Assembly: GCA_024138025.1 (NCBI GenBank) | Contig: JAMXBD010000364.1 | Location: 248,001-312,000 of the forward strand | DNA from: Combretum micranthum | Taxonomy: Eukaryota > Streptophyta > Magnoliopsida > Myrtales > Combretaceae | Direction of reading: 5' to 3' | DNA length: 64,000 nucleotides | Shown here: one piece after another, positions 48,985 to 59,853 of the stretch | Layout of the letters: each line of letters opens with the position of its first letter | How positions within the stretch are numbered: position 1 is the stretch's first letter | Position numbers and translations under genes: made by a program | The notes under the pieces: generated by a model | Databases searched by the model: none | Seen by the model: only the letters and a program-made list of their open reading frames with translations | Told to the model about the DNA's origin: nothing

Positions 48985-49966
48985 TCATATCAACAATTTC
49001 CAGATACTGACCTTATGACTCTTAATGATATGATTTGCAAGTGTGGTGGACAACATTAGACTTTTGAATGTCAAAGTGGGAGACCTATCTCACATTTTTC
49101 TTCACGTTCACATTATGACCATGCTCCAGCTACATTAAACACACCATCTTCCTCCTTGAGCCATACTGAAAAAGATCCTCAAGAAAAATCTATTTTGGAA
49201 CGGATCATTGATTCAAGAAATGATAACATGGATTTGTTTGTTGGGATGATGCAAGCGCTTTTTGAAGCAGACTTATGGCAATCATGTGCTCCTAAAATTT
49301 ACAAACTCATAAGTTTAGAAGAATTAGCCACTCTTATAGGACCATCTCAAGAGTGGGTAAGTAGGTTGATTAAATCTTTAGAAACTCTTGGGAGACATGA
49401 GGAAGTACCTGTGGAGAATTACAAGTCTTTTCGATGCATCAGGAGAAAATGATCCAAATATACAACTTGAGGAGTCATTAAAATTGAAGGATGAATTGGT
49501 AGAGAAGAAAAATGAAATTGAAGATCATATGGTAGATCTAAACAATCATGAAGATGAGTTAGAGTCCATTAAGGAAAAAGATGATTTTGAGGGGACTAAG
49601 GTGTTGTATCTTAACCCTTTCCCTAGTATTCTAATTCTTGAGAACACATATCTGAAGGACATTCCTCAAGTTACCCCAAAAGAAGAGATGTTTAGAGAGA
49701 TGGAATAAGAGATAGCAATTGAAGATATTAATTTCTCTCCATCTGTTGAGATCATTGGATGTTTGGGAGATCATGAGCCTATTGGATATATCATTGATTT
49801 TGTGATAGAACTAATTTTCCAATACCCCTCTCCCCATGAAAAATTTCTAAAATTTTTGCTAAATCTTGTTGTGCTTAAAAAGAAAACCAGGATGAGAAGT
49901 AAATTTCCACTAATTTTGGTAAAAACTTGTGTCTGGGACACATTTGTTTGGGATCCTGGTGGGTGA
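48985..49966 (+). pseudogene. Broken coding remnant in element G
   Basis: Frame 1 gives DTDLMTLNDMICKCGGQH, a TAG, TFECQSGRPISH (a second Cys/His cluster) and then an ORF (49156-49452) with EEKS-like text such as SILERIIDSRNDNMDLF and LISLEELATLIGPSQEW. Near 49430 the sense moves to frame 2, with an acidic Glu/Lys-rich part to a stop at 49708, and continues in frame 2 to 49966. Compared with an intact gene there are at least two stops and one frameshift. I do not recognise the middle part; it resembles linker regions of Athila-type elements. The GGGAGGCAACCCA block follows at about 50020. Confidence 0.4.
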
Positions 49967-50191
49967 GAGTATCATTTTTATTAATAAGTCCAGCCAACGA
50001 CGTTAAAAAAAGTGCGCTTCTTGGGAGGCAACCCATGTCTAACTTTCTTTTTCTTTTTTTTTTAAGACTCATGATCTTATCATTTTCTGCTATTGGTTGA
50101 TGGCTAAGTGTTGTTCTTAATTGTAGGATGGAAATTCAAGAGGAAACAAAGCAGAAAACTCTAGGTAAGTTGATGAAATTCCAAGACAACT

Positions 50192-51179
50192 AAGACATGA
50201 CTTGTCTTGAGTCATGTCTTTTACCAAAAAAATTGTGTGAATGAGCTTTGGAGTGAATATTAAATCGACACAACTTGTTCCTAAGTTGTGTAACAAACTA
50301 TGATAATAGATTTTTGAAAGTGCCACGTTTAGGACATGGATTGTTTTTAACCATATGAATTTAGCAAGTTAAAAAAAAAAAAAAAAACCAGAACGACACG
50401 CCTAAGGACACTGCTTGTCCATTGGGTGTGTACTTTTCTGTTCACGCACGCCATAGAAGACACGCCTAGGGACATGGCTTGTCCCTGGGGCGTGTACTTG
50501 CTGTAAAATTGTCTCAATTGAGACATTCAAGGGACAAGTCATGTCCCTTACTCATGTCCAAGGCCCTATTTAAACAAATTAGATTTTCAAAAACACAAAG
50601 GGGCTTCCAAATTCTGCACTTTTAAAAAAAATTCCAAGGCACAACCACTCATTCTCACACATATACTCCATTTCAAGAGAAAATCCAAGGACTTAAGGTA
50701 CGTTTTTTCTTATATTCTCTCTTCTTTCTCTCACTATAAGCTTATATTGTTCATAAAAGGATTTAGTTGAAGCTTTAAACTTGTTGCATGTGAGTTTAAT
50801 TCATTGTTGATGATGAGAAACATGTTTAGTTCTTTGATGCATGAGTGATTTGAATTTTTTTTTTTCACTCTTGGGCATGCGTGATTCCTTAGATCTGGAA
50901 ATGAAGGATGAAGATTGTTTGTTTGCAAGTGGGTTTAGTTGAATGCTTGTGTGATCCATGGTCGATGGCTTGTTGGGTTGTTGATGTTTGTGTGATTCCT
51001 TAGATCTTGATGTTAGCGTGATTCATATGTTTAATCAAGTTGGATGATGGATTGTTGTGTTGAAATCAAAAGAAGTTTAGAAATTGAAGTGTGGGATCTC
51101 AACTATGAGATTTGGGGAAGACGATGATGTTTTAAAAAAAAAATCGATACGACCGTGACAAGCCGTGTCATATAGTCGT
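50192..51179 (+). repeat. Dispersed hairpin units in the interior of G
   Basis: Six hairpins: AAGACATGACT/AGTCATGTCTT (50192-50220), ACACAACTT/AAGTTGTGT (50268-50291), ACACGCC/GGTGTGT with inner GGACA/TGTCC (50396-50431), ACACGCC/GGCGTGT with inner GGGACA/TGTCCC (50460-50495), AAGGGACA/TGTCCCTT (50529-50549) and ACGAC/GTCGT with inner TGACA/TGTCA (51149-51179). Stems vary between units but stay paired. Confidence 0.75.
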
Positions 51180-51372
51180 GCCTTGTTGGAAATTTGTAGT
51201 CTTTAGGTTAAATATATATATATATATATATTTTCAATTTCAATAAGATGACTTGTTAATATGACTTTTGTGTGTTCTTGCAAGTTTATTCTTAGATTAA
51301 TAAGTTTAGATCTTATTTGCCTACTTAAAAAGTCTCAATTGTAATCTAAATTATCGATTAATTGAATTCAGG

Positions 51373-51600
51373 ATGAGACAAAAGCAAGTGGCAAGAAAGC
51401 ATTCGTCTTCGCAACACTCTACTTTTAGATGCGCTCCAAATCCCCCAAGACCTACCCAACCAATGTCAAGAACAGAACAAGAAAAATACAATGTTTTCTT
51501 GGGAAGACCTTTAGCTGGAAATATGTTATTCAATTGGAAGGGTTTGGCAAAATTCAACAAGGATAAGGAAATTCGAGCTTTGATAAGTCATAGTGGATGA
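51373..51600 (+). CDS. Short ORF resembling the N-terminus of Athila-associated plant transposon proteins
   Basis: 75 codons starting MRQKQVARKHSSSQHST; a Pro-rich stretch, then EQEKYNVFLGRPLAGNMLF and IRALISHSG before TGA. In Athila-type elements a longer ORF of uncertain role lies at this place between pol and the 3' LTR. Here it is cut short. The assignment is from memory of the motif layout only. A following acidic stretch (DEDEDDPDYQGD in another frame) suggests a frameshift shortly after 51590. Confidence 0.35.
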   Translation: MRQKQVARKHSSSQHSTFRCAPNPPRPTQPMSRTEQEKYNVFLGRPLAGNMLFNWKGLAKFNKDKEIRALISHSG

Positions 51601-53228
51601 GGATGAAGATGATCCTGACTATCAAGGAGATTGATTCATTGATTTGTTGCTGCTTTAATGATTTCTGATGATGATATTTTGATGACTGTATTCTTAAGCA
51701 CCTAGTTTTGGGTTAGACTCTTTAGGGCTCTCTAGTAGGATCATGAGTGCTAACTTTTGCTTTGATTTGTTTTGTTTTTATTTTGTTTTGTCTTTTGTCT
51801 TGCAGCCCAGATGCACTTTGTTATGACTTGGTCTCACAGCTGCCCTATTTTGCTGAAGAATATGACTATCTTGCAACTGGATGTTGATTTTTAAAACAGG
51901 GAAGTTCATTTTCTTTTTGCTTTCCTCACTTTTTGCGTATATTTTGACAATGGGGACAATGTCCCAATTAAGTGTGGGGGAGGGATATTCTTGAAGGGAA
52001 TATTTGGTTTCTTTGTGCTTTTCATGATCACATTATTTTGAGCTAGATTTTGAAATTTTGTCAAAGTTTCCCATTCACACTTAGTAAATGTGCTTCAATG
52101 ATATATCTTGAAAATATACTCCTTTGTTTATTGGAATTAATATTAAATTAAAAGCGACTTATAGTACCTTACTCATCTATTTTGTGATTAGTATACTTAG
52201 TTGAAATTATAAGATGAAATCTAGGTGGGGTAAATTTACCTGCTATTTAGTAATGGAATTTAGAGTCTAGAAATGGAGTGAAGTCCTTAGTTGAAATTTA
52301 AACGGTTATATTTCTAAGCCTATTAGCTTGAATATTTTTCATTCAAACATTTTTTAGAGCTCCTTTAACTTTTTATGGAAGGAGTATGTGAAATCAATCA
52401 CTTAGTGATTCTTTTTGAAAATCAATTAATTAAAAGCTTAGTTGATATGGGCAAGCTTTGGTCCCTCAGAAGAGTGAAGTTTGACCCCGCTATTAACTAT
52501 ACAAGCTTCCTATAGATAAAAAAAATAATAATAAATTGAAAAAAAATTGGAAAAAAAATCATAGCCTTTACTCCGCTAACTCAGGTAAGTGAGTTAAATC
52601 TATTGAATTGAAAATTAGGGTGAGTGAGAGTTCATTGGGGTCCCTTTAAAACCTGGTCACTTGGGTGATGAGCTCGAGATGTGCCAACTCAAGGATCTCA
52701 CTATAACAAGAAGATGAATAGGCAAATAGAGCTGAAAAGATACGGCCTACACCCCATCCAGAGAAAATTCCTTAAAGGCTATTAAAAGAATTCTTGCTCA
52801 TTATAATAATAATTTCAAAAAGAAAAAAAATCTAGGGGAATGATGGATACCAATACTTTCATTCTAGGTTGTTGAGTTTAGAGAAATGGTTGAAGGCTTA
52901 TACACTTGCTAATTGGTGGTGAAATGAAACCGAGTCTATTTCACTATTGATTGACTTTGGTTCTATTTTGTAACTTTGGAATCTGTTATTAAATGGTAAG
53001 GGTAAAGTTTGACTTACTTGGATTAGCCTTAGAATTTTGATTAAGGTATGCTAATTACATGTATATAATAGATTTGAGCAATAGGTACAAAAGCAAGTCA
53101 CTATAATCCAAAATGAATGCTATGTGAGTTTTAACTTGTGAAAATTTTTTGAGTATATTTGATGATAGATTTTCATTGTCCTTAATTGTTTACTTGAGGA
53201 CAAGCAAAAACTCAAGTGTGGGGGAATT
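51601..53228 (+). other. 3' non-coding part of element G and polypurine tract
   Basis: AT-rich. It contains GGGGACAATG (51951) followed by AAGTGTGGGGGAGGG, and again CAAGTGTGGGGGAATT at 53214-53228 directly before the 3' LTR, so two polypurine-like tracts are present, the second being terminal. No coding region recognised. Confidence 0.6.
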
Positions 53229-54909
53229 TGATAAACCAAAATTATTCATATTTTATGAATGCCAAATTGGACTATTATTGATCATTTTATTGATAAATAT
53301 TATGAATTTGGCACTTAAAAATAGTAATTTATGTTTTCAAGCCTTTAAAGGAGTTATTTTATGAAAAGAAAGCAAAACGGGACAAAAATGCAAAATTTGG
53401 ATAAAAAAGTGGTTAACACAACAAAGACAAGCCATGTCTATCAACCATGTCAAGGAAAAGAAGAATCGAGTCCTAAATCTCAAGTTTTGGAAGGACAAGC
53501 TCAGTGACATGACTTGTCACAAAGCTTGTCAAACTGGAAATTTTATTTTACAAAGACACAACCATGACATAGCTTGTCGCTGGGCATGTCGTTTTGAAGA
53601 TTTAAAACAGAAAGTTACACGACTCAAGGATAAGCCATGTCCCAAGTCGTGTCAATGAAGAAAGGAAAACCACAGAAAGTTACACGACTAAGGGACAAGC
53701 CATGTCCCCAGTTGTGTCAATTCCACAGTGAAGAAAACAGCCATACATGCTTAAGTGACACGACTTGTCTCCAATTACTTTTTGAGAAACTGCTTGTTTA
53801 ATGAATAGTAACCCCCTATTTATTAAAATAACATTCATTAGGCATTAAAGAGGGGTGTTACTTTGGAAAGCCAAAACACTCATAACTCCCGTAACTCCTG
53901 TAACTTCCAAATTCCTCCATAATGAGCTTTCAATTTCATTTATGTGAAATCCATTATAAATTGAAGATGGAGGAAGAATCAGTAGCAGGAAAGAAGAAAG
54001 AGAGAGCACATATAGAATTCATACATAAAGTTTTTCAGAGTTTCAACAAGTCAAGATTATCTTGGATTGAAGATCCACAATTTTGAGCTTCATTTTCTCG
54101 GGTGATATCATGAATTCTAGTTTATTTCTAGAATTTCATGTATTTTTGTTAATTACTATGGAAGAGTAATTTTTCAGATCCAGGTTTTTTTGAACTCTAA
54201 TTTTATCTTGTGATGAGGATTTGGATTTAATAAAAGATTGATTTTTTTTTTGTTCAATTGCATGTTTCTTAACTGTTTCTTAAATTTGTATATCCGGAAT
54301 GCAAATTTATGTTTAATTTTCATTTAAGTTAATTGAAAGATTGCTTTCATGAATTGATCTACGCAATTGATGGGATTCGTTTGTAATTCTAGACATAGAA
54401 TAGCAAGAATTTTCTGTGACTATTGTAATTTCAATGAGTTTATGTTCTTAATGCAGGCTTAAGTTGCTATTGATTGAGGAGAAATCCTAATTGATTAACT
54501 TAGGTTTAGAAAAATTGATAGATTTGAAAGAATTATCATTTTGCTTGAGAAACTCAACAGCTTAAGAACTAAATCAAATCTGTAAATTCCAAGGATTCGC
54601 ATGATAAATTAGATGAAGATAAAACCTGGATCGTTTGTGTTAATTGAATCTTGCTTGTTATTAGTACTAGTGTATTTGTTTCTCATAGTAAATTAAATAT
54701 AGTTAGCAGTACATTAGTAATAGGAGATCATCAAAATTGTTGGTTACATAGTAAAGAAATGGTAATACTAGTACTTGATATCCAGATCCTAGAGGACGAC
54801 ACCCGTATTAATTCTATTCTGCAATTGATAGGTACACTGCCTATTGCCTTTATAGTGAATTAAGAACGGACCTTTATAAATTTAAAACTAAACTTGAAGG
54901 CAACTATCA
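53229..54909 (+). repeat. 3' LTR of element G
   Basis: 1681 bp, matching the 5' LTR with scattered substitutions and small indels. Hairpin units at 53617-53652 and 53682-53717. Confidence 0.9.
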
Positions 54910-55523
54910 CAAGTATTGGGAGTCTTAGCCTCTTCAAGTTCCTAGGACTAAGAAATAAACTAGTCCTAAAAAAAAAAGAAAGGAAAATGTTTTGACTTGA
55001 TGAGGACCAGTTTAAGACTAGAGTCTAGTCTTAAAACAACATGAAATAAATAAATTGCAACGGAAGAAAATAAATAAATTGCTTTGCATGAAAGTAAATA
55101 AATTACAAGTGAGCTTATATACTCTAAAGAATATCTATATAAATACATAATTATATTTAGTTAGTTATAATAACAACAATAATATGAGCAAAGTAAAATA
55201 ACAACATCAAAATATATAAATAGATATTCATGAACAAGAACAATATATGAACATAGTGTAACTTTCATAACGTTAAGTTTAAGAAACTCACACCATGGTC
55301 ATGTAATGTTACATGATATGGTAAAAAGAAATATGGAAAGAAGTTTTTACCTAAAAATGATTTGGAGTAGTATGTTTGAATGGGTTTTATGTATGTAGAA
55401 CGAAGTTTAAGAGTGATTTGAGAGAATTTTGAGAGAGTATTTAGAGAGAGTTTTGAGAGGAGAGTTTTGGTAGTAAATTTGTAGGTAGATGAAGTGTGAA
55501 AGAAATGAAAGAGGAGGATGGGT

Positions 55524-55530
55524 ATTTATA
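55524..55530 (-). promoter_or_regulatory. TATA box of LTR F
   Basis: Minus strand TTCTATAAATACCCATCC. The following leader has no ATG up to the candidate donor TTTTTAG/GTAAAAAC. Confidence 0.7.
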
Positions 55531-56235
55531 GAAAAATGATGAGATATTTTTAAGTGATTTAAATAAATAAAAATTGAAAAAAAGAGAGAGAGGGAGTACC
55601 GGGGGGGGAGGGGGAGCACCGCCCACTAGAGGAAGAGAGGGGGAGAGATGATATTTTTTATATTTTTTTATATTAAAAGTAATAATATGTAAGGTAGATA
55701 TGATATAAAGTTATATGAATTGTAAAAAGTAAATAAAATATGTGTATAGGGTGTTAGAAAAAGCAGAGATAAATGAATAGTATAGAATAGTAGTGAATAA
55801 TGTAACATAAAGTAAAAGTGACTGATGAAGTACCGGTAGTAAGAAATTACGCGTTTAAATACGATATCTTATATTTTTATTTACCTAAAAATTATAAAAC
55901 TGATATTTTTGAAAACCTTATATTTTTATGACTCTAACGGTATATCCAGAATATTTTTACTATTCTAAGCCCCAGGACATGTTTTTTCAAAATTGTATCC
56001 GTTTGGTTTCAAAATGAATTGTGGTTTTACTAATATGATATTTTTAAGCTTTTTTATGTTATTACGAACCATGCTACATACTAATATCTTACTAACTCAC
56101 TTAGGATTACGAACACGGAATTGCCGGACTTAAACATGTTACATCTAACTAAGGTTTTGTTGACTTTAGGGGTTTCCAATTAACATTCCTATTAGGGTTT
56201 AAGCTTAATCGATCGTAAAACTTTGGGGGTTTACA

Positions 56236-56255
56236 ACCTACCCCCCTTAAAGAAA
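56236..56255 (-). promoter_or_regulatory. Polypurine tract of element F
   Basis: Minus strand TTTAAGGGGGGTAGGT directly before the LTR start TGTAAACCCCC. It is separated from the pol end by solo LTR E. Confidence 0.75.
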
Positions 56256-56957
56256 GTTTTTGTAAGCCCCTAGATTTTTCGATAATATTAGCAAACCCTA
56301 AGAACCGGAAGTTGAAACGAAACCCTAAATTTAACCTAGTTATATGATTAGTCTAGTGAATCTAGATCCGGCAATCCCGTGTTCTTAAATCCTAGAAAAC
56401 GAAATTGAAATAATTATGGAATATGGTTCGTAATAATATAGGAAAGCCTAAAAATATCATAGTCGAATTTTTCTAGTGTCCTTCGGATCCAATCGAGATA
56501 AGTTTTCAAAAACCGTGCCCCGGTGCACCGGATAGCAAAAATATCCCGACAACACCAATAGATTGGTAAAAATATAAGGTTTTCAAAAATATCAGTTTTA
56601 GAATTTTTCGATGACCAAAAATATCAAATATAGGCCGTTTACGCGTATTTTCTTTACTACTGGTATTTTAATTGTCTAGTCTACTATTCATAGTACTTTT
56701 CTACTATTCATTACTATTCACCTATCTCTACTTTTTCTTACACTCTATTCTTACACTCTGCCATACCTATATCTTACAATTTACCTTCCCCATATAACTT
56801 TAATCACATCACACCTTACACATTACTTCTTTTATTACAAAACAAATCAATTTCACCCCCATTTCCAAGCAAAACCGGCGCCCCTCATGTCCTCTTACCA
56901 TCCAATTTTGTTTCAATTTCAATTAATTTTAATCACACTAATTTCCACTCCAAAATC

Positions 56958-56964
56958 TATAAAT
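56958..56964 (+). promoter_or_regulatory. TATA box of LTR E
   Basis: ATCTATAAATACCCCC, followed by a leader of about 150 nt with no ATG before the donor at 57144. Confidence 0.7.
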
Positions 56965-58670
56965 ACCCCCTTCCTCTTCCATTCTTCCACACAACAAAAA
57001 ATCATACTAAAACTTTCCCAAAATCACTCTACAAAATTCTTCTCCTAAAATCTCTCTCAAGTCTCTTCTTTTCTTTAGAAAACCAAGTCCCACATAATAC
57101 AATAACCCATTCTTTTCTTCTTCAACCACCACATAAACTTTAGGTAAAAGTTTCTCATATTCTCTCATCATGTTCATATAACTTAACATGAGTTTAGTGT
57201 ATGTTTCTTAGACTCATTGAGTTAAAGAAGCAACAATTTATTCATGTTTTGTTTTTGTTCATGTTCTATTCTTTTCTTTATGTATTATGTTATTATTGTT
57301 ATTATTATTTGTTTCTAACCTAACTTATATAAGTATTATGTATATTATGTATATATATTTACTTAGAGCATATAAGCTCATTTGTTATTTATTTATTTTC
57401 AAGTCTTGCAATTTATTTATTTACTTGTTTTATGCAAATATTAAGACTAGTCTTTCTAGTCTTAGACTTGTCCATATCAAGTCAAAACAATTTTCTTTCT
57501 TTACTTTACTTTTCTTTTGAGGACTAGTCTATTCTTAGTCCCGAGATACCTTGATGAAGCTAAGGTTCCTAATACTTGACTTTATTTTTATGCTCTTATT
57601 TTATTTATGTTGTTTTTATATTTCTCATAGTTATGTATTCTCATTCATGCATGGATATGTTGTTATTGTCTCAATTATAATAGAACTAAGTTTTCTTAAG
57701 TAATAAAAATAAAAATAAGAATTCTCTTTAAAAATAAATTTTGTCACATATAAGAAATTATTTTTCCTTAAAGACTTGAAATTTTATCTTAAACAAATAT
57801 TTTCTAAAGTTAGATAAGTTAGCTCAAAGTTTTAATATATGGTTTTACTAAGAAATACATAAAGTAAAGTTATCATAAATTCTCTTTTCAAACAAATAAG
57901 AAAGTTTCTTTAAACCTAAACAAAGGATTTCTTAAATTCAATTGTCGAAGTTTTCCACCAACACTAAAGCTTAGACAAGATTTTCAAAATTAACTTATAA
58001 GATCATTTCTTCTAAAAGTGGATCTAACTTTAGAATATATAACCATAAAGTATTTAAAAAGACTATGTTTTCAAAAATACTAGAAATAAAGTTATGGGGA
58101 TCCTAGAAGATTAAGATTTCTTTTTGAAAATTTAACTAAGAAATGGAGTTAAAGAAGGAAATACTCACTTATGATAATTTAGGAAATTTTCCAAAAACAA
58201 AATTTATTTCCTTACAAGTTTTAAGCTTATTTCACTTTCAAATGACACATTGTTTTACAAAATCATTGTTGAGACAACACCACTAAATTCATGCATATGG
58301 TTTGGGTTTATACATATGTATTCAAAGGGTTTTTTAATCATACAAATATATCTATATTTTTGTACAAAAGCTCTTGAATAAAGAAAAGTTTGAAAACCCT
58401 ATTTTTGAAATCCGTATCAAATCTGTACGCTACTATTCTGAGATCGAAATAACTTTTTTTGATAAAAATAACCTTAAAAATAGATAGATCTTTTCAAGTA
58501 GATAGAAATCGGTATATAATATACGAAATTCCGAGTTAAAATGAGTAAGTTATGGCCATTTTAAGTTAGAATTTCCATTCCATACGATTTTTACGATTCT
58601 TTAAGATAGAAGTATAGAGTTTGAATAGATCTTGGATGAAATACTCATGTTGGGTATTTCTTTTGATTAG

Positions 58671-58734
58671 GTGTCGAGGATCACGATCTTATCTTCCCCG
58701 AGGATTATTTCGATTCCTAGATCGCTATGGACGA
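58671..58734 (+). other. Leader cassette of LTR E: acceptor, acidic frame, ATG, donor
   Basis: Acceptor TTTCTTTTGATTAG, then (G)VEDHDLIFPEDYFDS and TAG at 58718-58720. The ATG at 58727 (GCTATGG) is six bases past the stop and just before GTGAGT at 58735-58740. Confidence 0.6.
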
Positions 58735-59261
58735 GTGAGTTTCCTTTACGTTTACGTATTCGCGCATGTGCTTGTAGAATAGAGCGCTAGATACTAGGAA
58801 AAGATAAAATTGATATGCATGTGGGAGATTATGGGAATTATGTATGTGAATTGTTATGTGCGATCAACAAACGATAAGTATATCGGAATCCGATTTGTGA
58901 TTGATATAAATGCTTCTATGTATGAATTGTTATGTGTGCAAATATTATTTGATCACTTTAAAATAATTTAATGTTATATTGAAATCCCCATATAATAAAT
59001 TGCTCATGCATATCACTTAGAATATCATTTCGAAGTTTTGCTACTACTCCTCAGCGTGGGACTGGAAAGGTAAGCTGCCTAGCTACATCTTGAGGGTTAG
59101 GACGTTCAGGGAATACGGCCTCAAGGTGTAGCCGAGTCGAATTGATTGTTTTGGGTATGGAAAGCCCGGGGACTAGTAGTACGGTTCGTTGGAACCCTAA
59201 GACGTGCGTAAATTTTAAGGAGGTCGTTCGGGGCCCAGTTCAAAGCATTCCCTAACCACCG

Positions 59262-59280
59262 ATGGAGGGGTAAATCCATC
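59262..59280 (+). other. Conserved box in LTR E
   Basis: ATGGAGGGGTAAATCCATC, the clearest copy. It resembles a splice donor (GGG/GTAAAT) but varies in other copies. Confidence 0.5.
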
Positions 59281-59853
59281 AAACATACGAAACCGGATAG
59301 TCGTATGTAATGTTTGATCATATGGTTGTTGCATTCATATACTTGATTAATAAACTTGATTGATTGTTTATTTGTTATGAGTACTTTTGCGTAAGGAATA
59401 TCTCACTAAGCAAATTATGCTTATACTCCTATAGGCTTTTGATATTACAGGATTATCTTTTGCACCCGAGACCACCTTGATTTCCCGGGTAGAATCCTTA
59501 TTTTGATAAGCTTTTGGAGGAATTTTATTTTGAAGTTATAGAGTAGATTTCTTCTAAAATCTTCCAGCTTTAGTTATGTTATATTCAGTAGAACCATGTT
59601 GTTATATATTTATCGGGGGAATGCCCCTTAGAAGTTGTAAAACCATATGTTTCTATGAAATATATTAAGTATTATTGTATGTTCTGCTGTCAATATCTTA
59701 AAATGTATTACTTCAACGGTCTCCCTTTATTATGAGTGTACGCTTTGTACCGATATGGAAGCTTTCGAGTGACTGAGGTAGTCGTTCTTGAGCTTAAATA
59801 TTGCGTACGGTGGGCTGTCACGTTTAGGGTATCCGTTGGGACGTGACAGTTTT

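Larger units (their letters stand above)
47046..54909 (+). mobile_element. Non-autonomous Athila-like Ty3/gypsy element (G)
   Basis: Complete insertion with duplication CAAGT (47041-47045 and 54910-54914) in LTR F. LTRs 47046-48721 (1676 bp) and 53229-54909 (1681 bp) start TGATAAACC and end AACTATCA. A primer-binding site like the tRNA-Asp complement follows the 5' LTR, and AGTGTGGGGGAATT precedes the 3' LTR. The 4.5-kb interior holds a small Cys-rich frame, broken frames, the GCTTCTTGGGAGGCAACCCA block that I associate with the end of pol in Athila-type elements, hairpin repeats and a short ORF like the N-terminus of Athila-associated proteins. RT and integrase are absent. Element is on the + strand, opposite to its host LTR. 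Confidence 0.85.
44949..56235 (-). repeat. 3' LTR of element F, split by element G
   Basis: On minus it runs from TGTAAACCCCCAAAG (56235) to GGGGCATGACA (44949). Without G (47046-54909 and one TSD copy) it is about 3.4 kb. The joint ATAAAGTCAAGT/ATTGGGAGTCTTAGCC is confirmed by the uninterrupted LTR E near 57550-57585. The TATA box is at 55524-55530 and a first-exon donor TTTTTAG/GTAAAAAC at 55350. The cassette lies at 45917-46012 and the conserved box at 45408-45428. A G-rich block on + (55600-55615) lies upstream of the TATA. Confidence 0.85.
56261..59848 (+). repeat. Solo LTR E (family 2), 3.6 kb
   Basis: TGTAAGCCCCTAG to GGGACGTGACA, flanked by GTTTT (56256-56260 and 59849-59853) with no internal region. 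It sits between pol and the polypurine tract of element F, in opposite orientation; removing it restores GAGGACAAAACTTTCTTT, as in element D. TATA box 56958-56964, first-exon donor CTTTAG/GTAAAAG at 57144, cassette 58671-58734, conserved box near 59262. It is the cleanest full reference for this LTR family in the window. Confidence 0.9.
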
